Under the pieces are notes generated by a model. It was not told the origin of the DNA, made no database searches, and saw nothing but the letters and a program-made list of their open reading frames with translations. From Actinoplanes sp. NBC_00393 (GTDB taxonomy: Bacteria; Actinomycetota; Actinomycetes; Mycobacteriales; Micromonosporaceae): a DNA stretch of 64,000 nt. The stretch covers positions 1,454,501 to 1,518,500 of the forward strand of contig NZ_CP107942.1 of assembly GCF_036053395.1 (NCBI RefSeq). The letters are read 5' to 3'. Position numbers and translations under genes: made by a program. Shown piece after piece: positions 26,251-35,152 of the stretch (within the stretch, counting starts at the first letter, position 1; each line of letters begins with the position of its first letter).

Positions 26251-26386
26251 CGACCCACAACGAGGCCAGGTGGTAAGGGGTGGGTGACAGCTGGGGAGTG
26301 GGGTGGGTGACAGTCGGGAGGGGGATGATCGGCGGGCAGGAGTGACGGCTGGGCGCAGGGGTGTGGCGGGGTTGCATAATGGCCGC

Positions 26387-27127
26387 GTGGCCGCCAATGT
26401 CATCGATGACCTTGAAGCTGAACAGCTGCGCCTGGAGTCGGTGCTGAGTCGGCTCGTGCCGGCTGACTGGCTTGCGCCGTCCGCAGCCGCCGGCTGGACG
26501 ATTGCCGACGTCGCGCTGCATCTGGCGCAGACCGATGAGGCGGTGGCAGCCACCGTGCACGGCGACGGGAACGCGATCGAGTGGCAGCGTCTCGGCAGCA
26601 CCGTGGACGAGGCGATGGCAGCGCTGGTCGCCGCCGACCGGACCGATCCGGCGGTGGTCTTCGACCGGTGGCGGGCCGCCCGCCGGGCCTGTGTGGAGGC
26701 GCTGCGGGCCGCCGACCCGGGCCAGCCGGTGCGCTGGGTGACCAACTGGATCAAGCCGCGCACCCTGGCCACCACCCGGCTGGCCGAGCATTGGGCGCAC
26801 GCGCTGGACATCGCCACGCCGCTCGGCATCGACTATCCGGACACGATGCGCCTGCGGCACATCGCCTGGCTGGGGCACAGCACTCTCCCGTACGCATTCC
26901 GGCTCACCGGCCTGCCCACCGTGCCGGTGTTCTGTGATCTGACCGCGCCGGACGGCTCGTCCTGGCAGTTCGGCGACCCGGCCGCGGAGAACGTGATCGC
27001 CGGTGACGCCGGCGCTTTCTGCCGGGTCGGCGCCCAGCGCCTGGACCCGGAGGCGTCCGGTCTGCAGACCAAGGGACCGTACGCGGCGGAAGCCCTCCGG
27101 GTGCTGCGCAACTACGCTGCGGTGTGA
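26387..27127 (+). CDS. TIGR03084-type DinB-fold protein (mycothiol-dependent superfamily)
   Basis: A 246-residue protein. The N-terminal four-helix bundle (LVPADWLAPSAAAGWTIADV, ALHLAQTDEAV) is typical of maleylpyruvate-isomerase-like DinB proteins. The His residues of HLA...D and EHWAHALDIA are the likely metal ligands. These proteins often use mycothiol, but this member's substrate is unknown. GTG at 26387. The stop overlaps the next ATG. Confidence 0.82.
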   Translation: MAANVIDDLEAEQLRLESVLSRLVPADWLAPSAAAGWTIADVALHLAQTDEAVAATVHGDGNAIEWQRLGSTVDEAMAALVAADRTDPAVVFDRWRAARRACVEALRAADPGQPVRWVTNWIKPRTLATTRLAEHWAHALDIATPLGIDYPDTMRLRHIAWLGHSTLPYAFRLTGLPTVPVFCDLTAPDGSSWQFGDPAAENVIAGDAGAFCRVGAQRLDPEASGLQTKGPYAAEALRVLRNYAAV

Positions 27128-27792
27128 TGGATCCGTGGGGTGACGACGCGCGCTGGTATCCGGACATCGTCGAGGCGGGCGACGCCTCGGAGGCTTGGCG
27201 GGCGGAGTTCGAGCGGCAGGGCGTGACGTTCGACGTTCAGCCCGACGGCGACCTGAGCCGGCATCGCCGTGCCGGCGTTTCCAGTGGTGAGTTGCGGGCG
27301 GACCTGACGGCCCGCCGCGGGCAGCGCCAGTTCTACCTGGCACTGCGCACCGGCCGGTTCACGGCGCTGCAGGGGTTCGCTCCGGATCTGGCGGTGGCTG
27401 CGCAGGCGGCGCGGATGTGGCTCGCCGGGACCCGGCCGGGCGAGGTCGCGGCGGCTTTCCCGTTCCTCGGTTCGGTGGCGCTGGCCGAGGCCCGTGAGCG
27501 CGGCGACCGGGCGGAGTCGCGCTGGCTCTGGCTGTACGAGAATCACTGCGACGACCCGATCGGCGCCAAGCTGCGGGCGTTCGTCGCGCTGGCGTTCCAC
27601 GAGCCGAGGCTGCGACAACCGCAGCCGTTCACCAGCCATTTCACGCTGGGCTTCGGCCGGGACCATCCGGTGGTCACCCCGGCGTCCACTGCGGATCGGT
27701 TCGTCGTTCGCACCCGGGACGGCCACGTGCACGAGGAGACCGACGCGCCCGGCGCGCTCCGGCTGGTGCTGGCCGACCTGCCGCCAACATGA
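27127..27792 (+). CDS. DUF6193-like protein
   Basis: A 221-residue soluble protein. The conserved-looking block is WLWLYENHCDDPIGAKLRAF followed by EPRLRQPQPFTSH, which recalls DUF6193 proteins of actinomycetes. No catalytic motif is visible. The ATG at 27127 overlaps the previous TGA (TGATG), so translation is coupled to the DinB-like gene. Confidence 0.6.
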   Translation: MDPWGDDARWYPDIVEAGDASEAWRAEFERQGVTFDVQPDGDLSRHRRAGVSSGELRADLTARRGQRQFYLALRTGRFTALQGFAPDLAVAAQAARMWLAGTRPGEVAAAFPFLGSVALAEARERGDRAESRWLWLYENHCDDPIGAKLRAFVALAFHEPRLRQPQPFTSHFTLGFGRDHPVVTPASTADRFVVRTRDGHVHEETDAPGALRLVLADLPPT

Positions 27793-27816
27793 CATCATTG
27801 TTGTCATGAATGACAA
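27788..27816. promoter_or_regulatory. MarR operator with three half-sites over the start codon
   Basis: CATGACA-N7-TGTCATG at 27788-27808 and TTGTCAT-GA-ATGACAA at 27801-27816 are two overlapping perfect palindromes built from three ATGACA/TGTCAT half-sites. They cover the marR ATG at 27806, fitting direct autorepression. Confidence 0.7.
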
Positions 27817-28249
27817 GGGCGCAGCGCTGTACGAAGTCCTCCGCCAAGTCCGCCCCCTGGTGCTCAACTCGGCCCGGGCGGTCGAGGCGTCCCTGCGCCC
27901 GGAGCGGCTGACCGTCGGCATGCGCGCCGTCCTCGAGGTGCTCGCCGAGCACGGCCCGGCCCCGGTGCCGGCCGTCGCCGAGCGGCTCGATCTGGCCCGC
28001 CAGGGTGTCCAGCGGCACGTCAACGACCTGATCGATCTGGGTCACGTCGTCGCGAAGGAGAACCCGGCACACCGCCGCTCGGTGCTGATCACGCTGACTC
28101 CGGCCGGCGCCGAGTTGTTCGACCGCATCCGCGAGGACGAGCTCAAGACCCTGGCCGGCCTGGCCGCCGACTGCACCCCGGCGGAGATCGCCGCGGCGCT
28201 GAAGGTGCTGACCGCGCTCAACCGGGACGTCCGCCGGAGGACCGCATGA
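27806..28249 (+). CDS. MarR-family transcriptional regulator
   Basis: A 147-residue winged-helix regulator (MRAVLEVLAEHGPAPVPAVA, LARQGVQRHVNDLIDLGHV, RRSVLITLTPAG). The overlapping palindrome at its start suggests self-control. Its stop overlaps the start of the next DinB-like gene (ATGA), so both are co-transcribed and the effector may be that enzyme's substrate. Confidence 0.9.
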   Translation: MNDKGAALYEVLRQVRPLVLNSARAVEASLRPERLTVGMRAVLEVLAEHGPAPVPAVAERLDLARQGVQRHVNDLIDLGHVVAKENPAHRRSVLITLTPAGAELFDRIREDELKTLAGLAADCTPAEIAAALKVLTALNRDVRRRTA

Positions 28250-28908
28250 TCTACGAGCTGACCACCGCCAACCGCCTGATGATCGCGGACTTCCTGGAAT
28301 CCCTCGACGACGACCAGTGGGCGACCGAAACCCTGTGCGAGGGCTGGACCGTGCACCACATGGCCGCCCACTTCGTCCAGCCGATGCTGGTCGGCTTCGG
28401 GCGTTTCTTCCTGGCCGCGCTGCGGTATCGCGGCGACACCGACCGGACCGTCGACCACTTCACCCGGAAGCTGGCCCGGCGACCCCGCGACGAGCTGGTC
28501 ACACTGCTGCGGGAACACGCCGCCGACCACGTGGACCCGCCGCGGGTCGGGCCGATGGGCCCGTTCGCCGAGACCTGCCTGCACCTGCGCGACATCGCCC
28601 GCCCACTCGGACTGGCCGCCGACGTACCGGCCGAGCACTGGCGCATCCTGTTGGACTACCTGACCTCGCCGCGGGTGGCGCCCGCTCTGGTCGCCCCGGG
28701 CCGCCTCGACGGGCTCCGCCTCACCGCCACCGACGCCGACTGGAGCAGCGGCGCCGGCGCCGAGGTGGCGGGCCCGATCGAGGCGATCGGCATGGCGATC
28801 ACCGGCCGGGCAGTGGCCGTCAAGGACCTGCACGGCCCGGGCGCCGGCCGGTTAGCGCCATCACCGACAGCAGCTCGTAGAGGGCATGCGCCGCCGCGAT
28901 CCCGGTGA
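28246..28908 (+). CDS. Maleylpyruvate isomerase-like DinB-fold protein
   Basis: A 220-residue protein with the MDMPI-type helical bundle: [38 protein letters not shown] with likely metal His residues, and [13 protein letters not shown]. Presumed thiol-dependent enzyme of unknown substrate. Past about residue 190 it runs antisense over the last 89 bp of the ureohydrolase gene and contains a TTA codon (28852-28854), so the extreme C-terminus may be a recent extension. Confidence 0.8.
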   Translation: MIYELTTANRLMIADFLESLDDDQWATETLCEGWTVHHMAAHFVQPMLVGFGRFFLAALRYRGDTDRTVDHFTRKLARRPRDELVTLLREHAADHVDPPRVGPMGPFAETCLHLRDIARPLGLAADVPAEHWRILLDYLTSPRVAPALVAPGRLDGLRLTATDADWSSGAGAEVAGPIEAIGMAITGRAVAVKDLHGPGAGRLAPSPTAARRGHAPPRSR

Positions 28909-29809
28909 TCTCCGCGTGGTCGTACGCGGGGGACACCTCGACCACATCCGCGCCGACCAGGTTCAGTGCGGCGAAGCTGCGCAGGATGGTCAGCAGCTCC
29001 CGACTGGTCAGGCCGCCCGCCTCCGGGGTGCCGGTGCCGGGGGCGAACGCCGGGTCGAGCACGTCGATGTCGAGCGACACGTAGACCGGCCGCTGTTCGA
29101 CCCGCTGATGGATCCGCTCGATGACGCCGCGGGCGCCGATGTCGTCCATCTCGTGGCTGTGCACGATCTGGAAGCCGAGCGCGGCGTCGTCGGCCAGGTC
29201 GGTCGAGGCGTACAGCGGGCCGCGGATGCCGACGTGCATCGACCCGGTCCGGTCGATCAGGCCCTCCTCGGACGCGCGGCGGAACGGGGTGCCGTGCACG
29301 TAGTCGGCGCCGAAGTAGCTGTCCCAGGTGTCCAGGTGCGCGTCGAAGTGCACCACGGCGATCGGGCCGCCGTGGCGTTCGGCCATCGCCCGCAGCAGCG
29401 GCAGTGCGATGGTGTGGTCGCCGCCGATCGTGACCAGGCGGGGCGCCCGCTCCAGGACGGAGCGGGCGCCGTGGTGGACCTGCTGTACAGCCGTGCCGAT
29501 GTCGAACGGGTTCACCGCGAGGTCGCCGGCGTCGGCCACCTGCAGGGCAGCGAACGGCGACACGTCGGCGGCCGGGTTGTACGGGCGCAGCAGCCGCGAC
29601 GACTCCCGGACGTGGGCCGGCCCGAACCGCGCGCCCGGCCGGTAGCTCACGCCCGCGTCGAACGGCACCCCGATCACCGCCACATCCAGGTCGGACACCT
29701 CGTCGGCGCGGGGCAGCCGGGCGAACGTGGCCGGCCCGGCGAACCGCGGCACCACGGTGGCGTCGATCTGACCGATCCGGCCGTTCTCGGTGATCCGTGG
29801 GTCGTTCAT
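28820..29809 (-). CDS. Ureohydrolase (agmatinase/guanidinobutyrase family)
   Basis: A 329-residue enzyme that should release urea from a guanidino compound using two Mn or Ni ions. Metal motifs are complete: [14 protein letters not shown] and [14 protein letters not shown]. The family includes agmatinase, guanidinobutyrase and guanidine hydrolases, which sequence alone does not separate. ATG at 29809 overlaps the stop of the NCS1 permease by four bases, so substrate import and hydrolysis are coupled. The 3-prime end overlaps a convergent gene by 89 bp. Confidence 0.88.
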   Translation of the reverse strand: MNDPRITENGRIGQIDATVVPRFAGPATFARLPRADEVSDLDVAVIGVPFDAGVSYRPGARFGPAHVRESSRLLRPYNPAADVSPFAALQVADAGDLAVNPFDIGTAVQQVHHGARSVLERAPRLVTIGGDHTIALPLLRAMAERHGGPIAVVHFDAHLDTWDSYFGADYVHGTPFRRASEEGLIDRTGSMHVGIRGPLYASTDLADDAALGFQIVHSHEMDDIGARGVIERIHQRVEQRPVYVSLDIDVLDPAFAPGTGTPEAGGLTSRELLTILRSFAALNLVGADVVEVSPAYDHAEITGIAAAHALYELLSVMALTGRRPGRAGP

Positions 29810-31317
29810 CGGCGGGCGACCCGGTGCACCGAGGCTCCGGCGTCGTCCACGACCTCCGGGGCGACACCGTCCGTGGCCGGCACCCCGCGGGGTCCGTCCG
29901 GTCCGAAGACGTAGCGGGGCTCGGGTACGGCGTACAGAAGAAGAAGGTAGGCCGCGGCAGCGAGGACCAGCGTGACCGGCAGGCTGATGTCCACGCCGCC
30001 CGCGCTGTTGCGGAACGGGCCCTCGATCAGCGGCGGATAGTTCGCGAACATCAGGCCCACGATCGCCGCCGGGATCCAGGCGGCCATGCCGCGCCAGTTG
30101 ACGCCGGCGGTGAACCAATACCGGCCGCCGGTCCGTCCCTGGTTGAAGACCTGCAGGTCAGCCGGGTCGTAGTGGCCACGCCGGACGATGTACCCGATGG
30201 TCATGATGATCATCCACGGGGTGGTGCAGATGACGATCGCGCCGATGAACGCGTTCACGCTGTCGATCAGGTCGAAGGCGAGCCGGCCGACCAGGATGAA
30301 GACGAACGCGAGGACGCCGATGAACAGCGACGCCTGCACCCGGCTCAGCCGCGGGAAGACCGAGGAGAAGTCGAGGCCGGTGCCGTAGAGCGAGGTCACG
30401 CCGGTGGACATGCCGCCCAGGAAGGCGATCACCACGAGCAGGACCGTGTACCAGGCGGGGGAGACCTGCACGAGCGCGAAGATGTAGTCCTGTTCGCCGG
30501 AGACCAGGGTGGCGGTGCCGACGCCGAACAGGAACGGCACCAGGGTGGCGAGCTGGGCGAAGAAGGTCGCGCCCAGCAGCCGGGGTACGGGTGTGTCCGC
30601 CGGGATGTAGCGCGACCAGTCGCCGAGGAACGCGCCGAAGGAGATCGGGTTGCCCATCACGATCAGGGCGGAGAGCACGAACGTGGGCCAGAAGGAGCCG
30701 AGCGCGTACGCCTCCGGGCCGGGGTCGTAGCCGAAGTCGAACATCCCTGCGAAGGCGACGACGCCGAGGAGCATCAGTGCGGTGTTGGCGACGACGACGA
30801 TCTTGTTGACGGCGAGCATGAGCTGGTAGCCGTACACGACCACGACGATGACCAGCGCGCCGAGCACCGCGTAGATGATGCCGCGGACCAGGTCGTTGTC
30901 CGGCATGCCGAACAGCCGGGTGAGCGCGCCGGCGACCGCGTCACCGCTGACCCACACCGAGATCGAGTAGAAGGCGATGGCGGTCAGCAGCGACAGGAAC
31001 GAGCCGACCACCCGGCCGCGCACGCCGAAGTGCGCGCCGGATGAGACCGCGTTGTTGGTGCCGGTCTTCGGCCCGAACAGGCCCATCGGCATCAGGATGA
31101 GAGCACCGACCAGCAGGCCGGTCACCGTCGCCGCGACCGCCTGCCACAGCGAAAGACCGAGGAGTACGGGGAACGTGCCCAGGATGATCGTGGCGAAGGT
31201 GTTCGCCCCGCCGAACTGGATGCGGAACAGGTCACGGGGCCGGGACGTCCGGTCCTCGTCGCGGATCGTGTCGATGCCGTAGGTCTCTATCACAAAGGTC
31301 TTCGGGGTTTCGCTCAC
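29806..31317 (-). CDS. NCS1-family nucleobase/hydantoin permease
   Basis: A 503-residue, 12-helix carrier of the nucleobase:cation symporter-1 family ([53 protein letters not shown]). Substrates in the family include cytosine, allantoin, hydantoins and thiamine. GTG at 31317 with GAGGA upstream. It is the first gene of the two-gene unit with the ureohydrolase and divergent from the cyclase gene, with palindromes between. Confidence 0.9.
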   Translation of the reverse strand: MSETPKTFVIETYGIDTIRDEDRTSRPRDLFRIQFGGANTFATIILGTFPVLLGLSLWQAVAATVTGLLVGALILMPMGLFGPKTGTNNAVSSGAHFGVRGRVVGSFLSLLTAIAFYSISVWVSGDAVAGALTRLFGMPDNDLVRGIIYAVLGALVIVVVVYGYQLMLAVNKIVVVANTALMLLGVVAFAGMFDFGYDPGPEAYALGSFWPTFVLSALIVMGNPISFGAFLGDWSRYIPADTPVPRLLGATFFAQLATLVPFLFGVGTATLVSGEQDYIFALVQVSPAWYTVLLVVIAFLGGMSTGVTSLYGTGLDFSSVFPRLSRVQASLFIGVLAFVFILVGRLAFDLIDSVNAFIGAIVICTTPWMIIMTIGYIVRRGHYDPADLQVFNQGRTGGRYWFTAGVNWRGMAAWIPAAIVGLMFANYPPLIEGPFRNSAGGVDISLPVTLVLAAAAYLLLLYAVPEPRYVFGPDGPRGVPATDGVAPEVVDDAGASVHRVARR

Positions 31318-31361
31318 TGTCGACCGTCCTCGATACGGGGTTGAGCAGAAGCTAGACCCGA

Positions 31362-31387
31362 GTTGCCTCACAGGCAACACTTGTTGC
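31362..31387. promoter_or_regulatory. Operator palindromes between permease and cyclase genes
   Basis: GTTGCCT-CAC-AGGCAAC (31362-31378) is a perfect 7+7 palindrome overlapping GCAAC-ACTT-GTTGC (31374-31387). The divergent promoter location fits control of both units by the nearby XRE-cupin regulator. Confidence 0.65.
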
Positions 31388-31410
31388 TAAGAAGTTCGAA
31401 GGAGGAAACA

Positions 31411-32067
31411 ATGCGCATCGTCGACCTGTCCATTCCGGTCGGCCCGGGCACGCAGGTCTACCCCGGCGACCCGGAAGTCCGTTTCACCCGGCACGCGACG
31501 GTCGACCGCGAGGGCTACAACCTGCTCCACGTCGAGTTCGGCTCGCAGACCGGCACCCACGTCGACGCGCCCTACCACTTCCGCGACGACGCACCGCGCA
31601 TCGACGAACTCGACCTCAGCCTGTTCACCGGCCCCGGCGCGCTGATCGACGTCCGCGGAGCCGGGGCACGCGGGCGCATCACCTGGGAGCGCATCAGCGC
31701 GGCGGCGCCTCGCCTGGAGCCGGGCACGATCGCCCTGATCTGTACGGGGTGGTCAGCGCATTACGGCACCCCGGCCTACTACGACCACCCGTTCCTGGAC
31801 GCCGACGCCTGCCGTCGCCTGCTCGACCGGGGGATCCGAACGTTCTGCATCGACGCGGTCAACCTCGACGAGACGCCCGACAGCGCCCATCCCGGCGAGG
31901 GCTACCCGGTGCACCACCTGATCGCCGAGGCGGGCGGAGTCATCGGCGAGAACTTCCGCAACCTGGAACTCGTCGACTTCCCGAACCCGCTGGTCTCCTG
32001 CCTGCCCATCGCCCTCTCCGGCGCTGACGGCGCACCGGTCCGGGCGGTCGCCATCGACCTACGGTGA
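31411..32067 (+). CDS. Cyclase-family amidohydrolase (kynurenine formamidase-like)
   Basis: A 218-residue metal-dependent hydrolase. The zinc/manganese signature GTHVDAPYHF is intact, together with DLSIPVGPGTQVYPGDP at the N-terminus and a DAVNLDETPD region. Family members open formamide, lactam or isatin rings. With an NCS1 permease and a ureohydrolase divergent to it, ring opening or deformylation of a nitrogen-rich compound is a reasonable guess. ATG at 31411 with GGAGGA ideally spaced. Confidence 0.85.
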   Translation: MRIVDLSIPVGPGTQVYPGDPEVRFTRHATVDREGYNLLHVEFGSQTGTHVDAPYHFRDDAPRIDELDLSLFTGPGALIDVRGAGARGRITWERISAAAPRLEPGTIALICTGWSAHYGTPAYYDHPFLDADACRRLLDRGIRTFCIDAVNLDETPDSAHPGEGYPVHHLIAEAGGVIGENFRNLELVDFPNPLVSCLPIALSGADGAPVRAVAIDLR

Positions 32068-32646
32068 GACGTTCCAGGCGGCCGGGATGATCACCCAGAT
32101 CGCCTCGGCGGTGCGCTCCGCATCCGGGTTGACCCAGCTGTGCGGCTCCCGGCCGGAGAAGGTCAGCGAGTCGCCGGCCCCGAGCCGGACCGTGTGCTGG
32201 CTGAACAACACGTCCAGCTCCCCGTCGAGCACGTGCAGCACCTCGAGCTCGCAGTTCAGCGTGTACAGCTCGGCGCCGCCGGTGCCGCCCGGCTCGACCA
32301 CCGACCGCACCACCTGCACCCGGGACTGCCCGCGCGGGGTGAGCAGCCGCTCGTCCGAGCCGTCCCCGGCCAGCTGGATCCGGGCCGCGTCACCGGCCCG
32401 GATCAGGTCGAACTCCGGCGCCTCGAACAGCGCGCCGACCGGCAGTGACAGCACCTCGCAGATGGTCACCAGCGTGGCCACGCTCGGGGACGTCTCGTCG
32501 CGCTCGATGCGGCTGACGAAACCCTTGCTGACCTCCGCGCTCGCCGCGACCTGGTCGATGGTGAGCCCCTGCCGCAGCCGGGCGGCCCGCAGCCGCGCGC
32601 CGATCTGCACCTTGCCGCTGGTCGGGGAGATCGGAAGTGGTTTCAC
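32059..32646 (-). CDS. XRE-cupin transcriptional regulator
   Basis: A 195-residue regulator with an N-terminal XRE helix-turn-helix (IGARLRAARLRQGLTIDQVA, VSKGFVSRIERDETSPS) and a C-terminal cupin (about 110-190, VLHVLDGELDVLF, GAGDSLTFSGREPHSW). This build is common in regulators of amine and polyamine catabolism (PuuR-like). GTG at 32646 is the only sensible start. Overlaps the cyclase gene by nine bases at the 3-prime ends. Confidence 0.88.
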   Translation of the reverse strand: MKPLPISPTSGKVQIGARLRAARLRQGLTIDQVAASAEVSKGFVSRIERDETSPSVATLVTICEVLSLPVGALFEAPEFDLIRAGDAARIQLAGDGSDERLLTPRGQSRVQVVRSVVEPGGTGGAELYTLNCELEVLHVLDGELDVLFSQHTVRLGAGDSLTFSGREPHSWVNPDAERTAEAIWVIIPAAWNVSP

Positions 32647-32668
32647 GCCTGAACGATAATCTTCGCCC

Positions 32669-34009
32669 GTGATCGATGACTTCGCGACCTGGCTTCCCCT
32701 GCTCAAACTCATCCGGCTCGACCCCGGCGGCCACGCGGCCGGGCAGATCAGCCGTGGCTCCTGGAGCGTGCCGGTGCCGAAGCCGCAATGGGTTCCCGGC
32801 CGGGCCGCCCAGGTGTCCGACATGCAGGAGGAGTGGGATGCGGTCGGCCGGGTGCGGGACGCGCTGATCGCCGATGGCCGGGAGGGCCTCTCGTTCGTCG
32901 TGGAGGCGCAGGCGCCCGGACGCCGGGTGCTGCACCTGATCGACAACGGTCCTGCCGTGGAGACCGGGCTCGGGCCGTACCCGGGCTCGCTCGTCCTGGT
33001 CGACGGTGCCGTGCCGGAGCCGTGGCGGCGCCTGCCGGAGCCGGCGCCCACGGCGACCCCCGCGCCGTCAGCGGATCCGGGCCGGTTGGAGCGGACGCTG
33101 CGCGATCGGATCCCCGGCGCCATCGGGGCGACCGAGGCGGAGATCGCCGCGGCCGAGGCGCGTCTCGGTGTCGCAATGCCGGAGGAACTCAAGGCGCTCT
33201 ACCGGGTGACCCGTGGGCAGTGGAAGGACTGGGGAGACGACTACGAGGCGGCGGAGCGGGCGTCGGACGCGGTCGGTTGCGAGCTGTTCCCGCTCGAAGA
33301 GGTGTACATCGCTGACGCGGCGTCCCGGCCGAGCCTCTGGCAGTTCGCTGCGACCGAGGCGGTGGTCACCCCGCCCGGCGCCGCGGTGCAGGGCCTCGTC
33401 GGCTCACCCGGCTGGATCGCCTTCGGCGACAACGGCGGCGGTGACCGGCTCGCCATCGATCTGACCCCGGGACCGGGCGGCCACATCGGCCAGATCATCA
33501 TGATCGACCACGAGCAGAACATCAGGGCCGCACTGCTCGCCGAGTCGCTCACCGACATGGTGCTCAACGGGCGCCAGTCGTGGCGGTCCGAACGCACCGA
33601 CGAGCCGCCGGTCGTGGCCCGGATCAACATCCGCAGTCTGCCGAGCATCGAGGCGGCCGTGGACCCGCGCCTGGAGGTGCTGGGCATCGGCGTCTGGCAG
33701 GGCGAGCCGCTGAGTCTCGTACCGGTGATGGGTCTGACTCGGCTGCGCACTTTGACCGCCTACCCGGGCACCCTGGCCGACCCGCTGGAGATCGGCCGGT
33801 TGACCGGCCTGGAATTCCTGCGGCTCGGGCCGCGGGAATGGCGGACCCTGCTGGACGCCGGCGCCCTGCCGCCGGGCCTGCTGGCCGCCGGCATCGAGGT
33901 GCCGGGCAGCCCGAACCCGCTGTCCATCGTGGAACTGGCCAACGAGATCCTCGGCCGCTTCGGCCGTCCACCGATCACCCGAACCGTCCTGGAGGGCTCG
34001 TTGCCCTGA
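32669..34009 (+). CDS. SMI1/KNR4-domain protein
   Basis: A 446-residue soluble protein. The centre (about 150-290) matches SMI1/KNR4 (GATEAEIAAAEARLGVAMPE, ELKALYRVTRGQWKDW, GWIAFGDNGGGDRLAIDL), a fold often found in toxin-immunity proteins and in yeast cell-wall regulation. The C-terminal 130 residues have leucine-rich-repeat-like spacing (LTRLRTLTAYPGTLADPLEI, LTGLEFLRLG). No toxin gene is adjacent. GTG at 32669. Confidence 0.85.
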   Translation: MIDDFATWLPLLKLIRLDPGGHAAGQISRGSWSVPVPKPQWVPGRAAQVSDMQEEWDAVGRVRDALIADGREGLSFVVEAQAPGRRVLHLIDNGPAVETGLGPYPGSLVLVDGAVPEPWRRLPEPAPTATPAPSADPGRLERTLRDRIPGAIGATEAEIAAAEARLGVAMPEELKALYRVTRGQWKDWGDDYEAAERASDAVGCELFPLEEVYIADAASRPSLWQFAATEAVVTPPGAAVQGLVGSPGWIAFGDNGGGDRLAIDLTPGPGGHIGQIIMIDHEQNIRAALLAESLTDMVLNGRQSWRSERTDEPPVVARINIRSLPSIEAAVDPRLEVLGIGVWQGEPLSLVPVMGLTRLRTLTAYPGTLADPLEIGRLTGLEFLRLGPREWRTLLDAGALPPGLLAAGIEVPGSPNPLSIVELANEILGRFGRPPITRTVLEGSLP

Positions 34010-34096
34010 CATCGGCTTTCCGGTCCATGGTGGCGGTAGGCCGGCGAAGGTAGCTTGCGGTGTACATCAACATCACGCCGAGCGACGGGGGCTAAC

Positions 34097-34450
34097 GTGC
34101 AGGCGAGGGCGAACGTGTATGAGGAAGCACTCCGCAGCATCAGCGAGGCGGCGCAGGCCTACGGCGTCGAGGACGACTCGGTGGTCCGCTACCGGTCCCG
34201 GATGCGCGAGTGCGGCCCGCTCGGGTACGCGGAGGGCGGCATGGCGTCCATCCTGGTGCGGACCGCGCAGGACCACCGCGCCGACTGCAGCCGGGCGGTC
34301 TGCCGAACCTGTGACGGGCTGAAAGCGGCGCTCACCGTCGCGCTGGCCGGCTGCCGCGAGCTGGTCGACATGGAGCTCGCCGAGATGGTCGGCCGGCGGC
34401 GGCCACGCCGGCCACGACTGTGGCACCGGTTCGCCGGGAACGGCAGGTGA
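34097..34450 (+). CDS. Small Cys-motif protein (paralogue 1)
   Basis: A 117-residue helical protein with a cysteine cluster CSRAVCRTCDGLKAAL. The same arrangement (C-x4-C-x2-C-D then a helix of similar length) occurs in the next gene, so the two are probably duplicates. GTG at 34097 has GGGGG upstream. The cysteines might bind zinc. Family unrecognised. It overlaps the next start by four bases. Confidence 0.6.
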   Translation: MQARANVYEEALRSISEAAQAYGVEDDSVVRYRSRMRECGPLGYAEGGMASILVRTAQDHRADCSRAVCRTCDGLKAALTVALAGCRELVDMELAEMVGRRRPRRPRLWHRFAGNGR

Positions 34451-34752
34451 TCGCGGTGCCGGCCGAGGACACGCTGCCGCTGCGGACCAGCGCCATGGCG
34501 GAACACTTCGATGTCCCCGAGCCGGCCGTCGACCGGTACGCCCGGATCTTCGACGGGCTCCCGGCCCGGGAACAACGTCAGGTGCAGGTGATCGCCTTCC
34601 ACGCCGCGGTCGTCAACCTGGCCGCCCGGCACACCGGCTGCCCGGCGGCCGAGTGCCCGACCTGCGACGACGTCCGGGAGGCCCTGGCCATCGCGATGGC
34701 GGTGGTCCGGACCGACATCACACCGAGCCTCAGCGCTTCCCGACAGCGGTAG
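34447..34752 (+). CDS. Small Cys-motif protein (paralogue 2)
   Basis: A 101-residue protein with the cluster CPAAECPTCDDVREAL, matching the upstream gene's motif. GTG at 34447 overlaps the previous stop. The two may form a heteromer. The 3-prime end overlaps the convergent oxidoreductase gene by 23 bp. Function unknown. Confidence 0.6.
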   Translation: MIAVPAEDTLPLRTSAMAEHFDVPEPAVDRYARIFDGLPAREQRQVQVIAFHAAVVNLAARHTGCPAAECPTCDDVREALAIAMAVVRTDITPSLSASRQR

Positions 34753-35134
34753 GACGCACCACGAAGATCACCCGGTCGGGCGCGTCCTTCGGCGCGTCGG
34801 TGCCGAACGGCGCGTTGTACCGGTTGGCCAGCTCCATGTAGAACGCGCCGGTCGGGTCCGGCTCGATGCGCTCCACAACCCCGCGCACCTCGATGTAGCG
34901 GTACGGATTCTCCGGGTCGATGATCGAGATCGCGACGGCCGGGTTCGCCTGGATGTTCTTGAACTTGCGCCGGAAGTTCGTGTGGGTGAAGCGGATGACC
35001 TCACCGTCCCAGGCGTACCACATCGGATTGACCTGCGGGCTGCCGTCCTCCCGAACCGTGGCCAGGTCGGCGAAGAGCGGCCGCTCCAGCAGGTCACGAA
35101 GATCGTCCGGGATGATGGCGTTCGCAGTCGTCAT
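34730..35134 (-). CDS. PPOX-class flavin/F420-dependent split-barrel oxidoreductase
   Basis: A 134-residue split-barrel protein (LFADLATVREDGSPQVNPMW, RRKFKNIQANPAVAISI, IEVRGVVERIEP). These small enzymes bind F420 or FMN and reduce diverse compounds. ATG at 35134. Length is usual for the family. Confidence 0.87.
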   Translation of the reverse strand: MTTANAIIPDDLRDLLERPLFADLATVREDGSPQVNPMWYAWDGEVIRFTHTNFRRKFKNIQANPAVAISIIDPENPYRYIEVRGVVERIEPDPTGAFYMELANRYNAPFGTDAPKDAPDRVIFVVRPTAVGKR

Positions 35135-35152
35135 GACAGCGACCCTATGCGA

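Noticed and set aside
32669..34009. SMI1/KNR4 protein as part of a polymorphic toxin-immunity locus
   Set aside because: No toxin, secretion or Rhs-type gene is adjacent, so only the domain assignment is kept.
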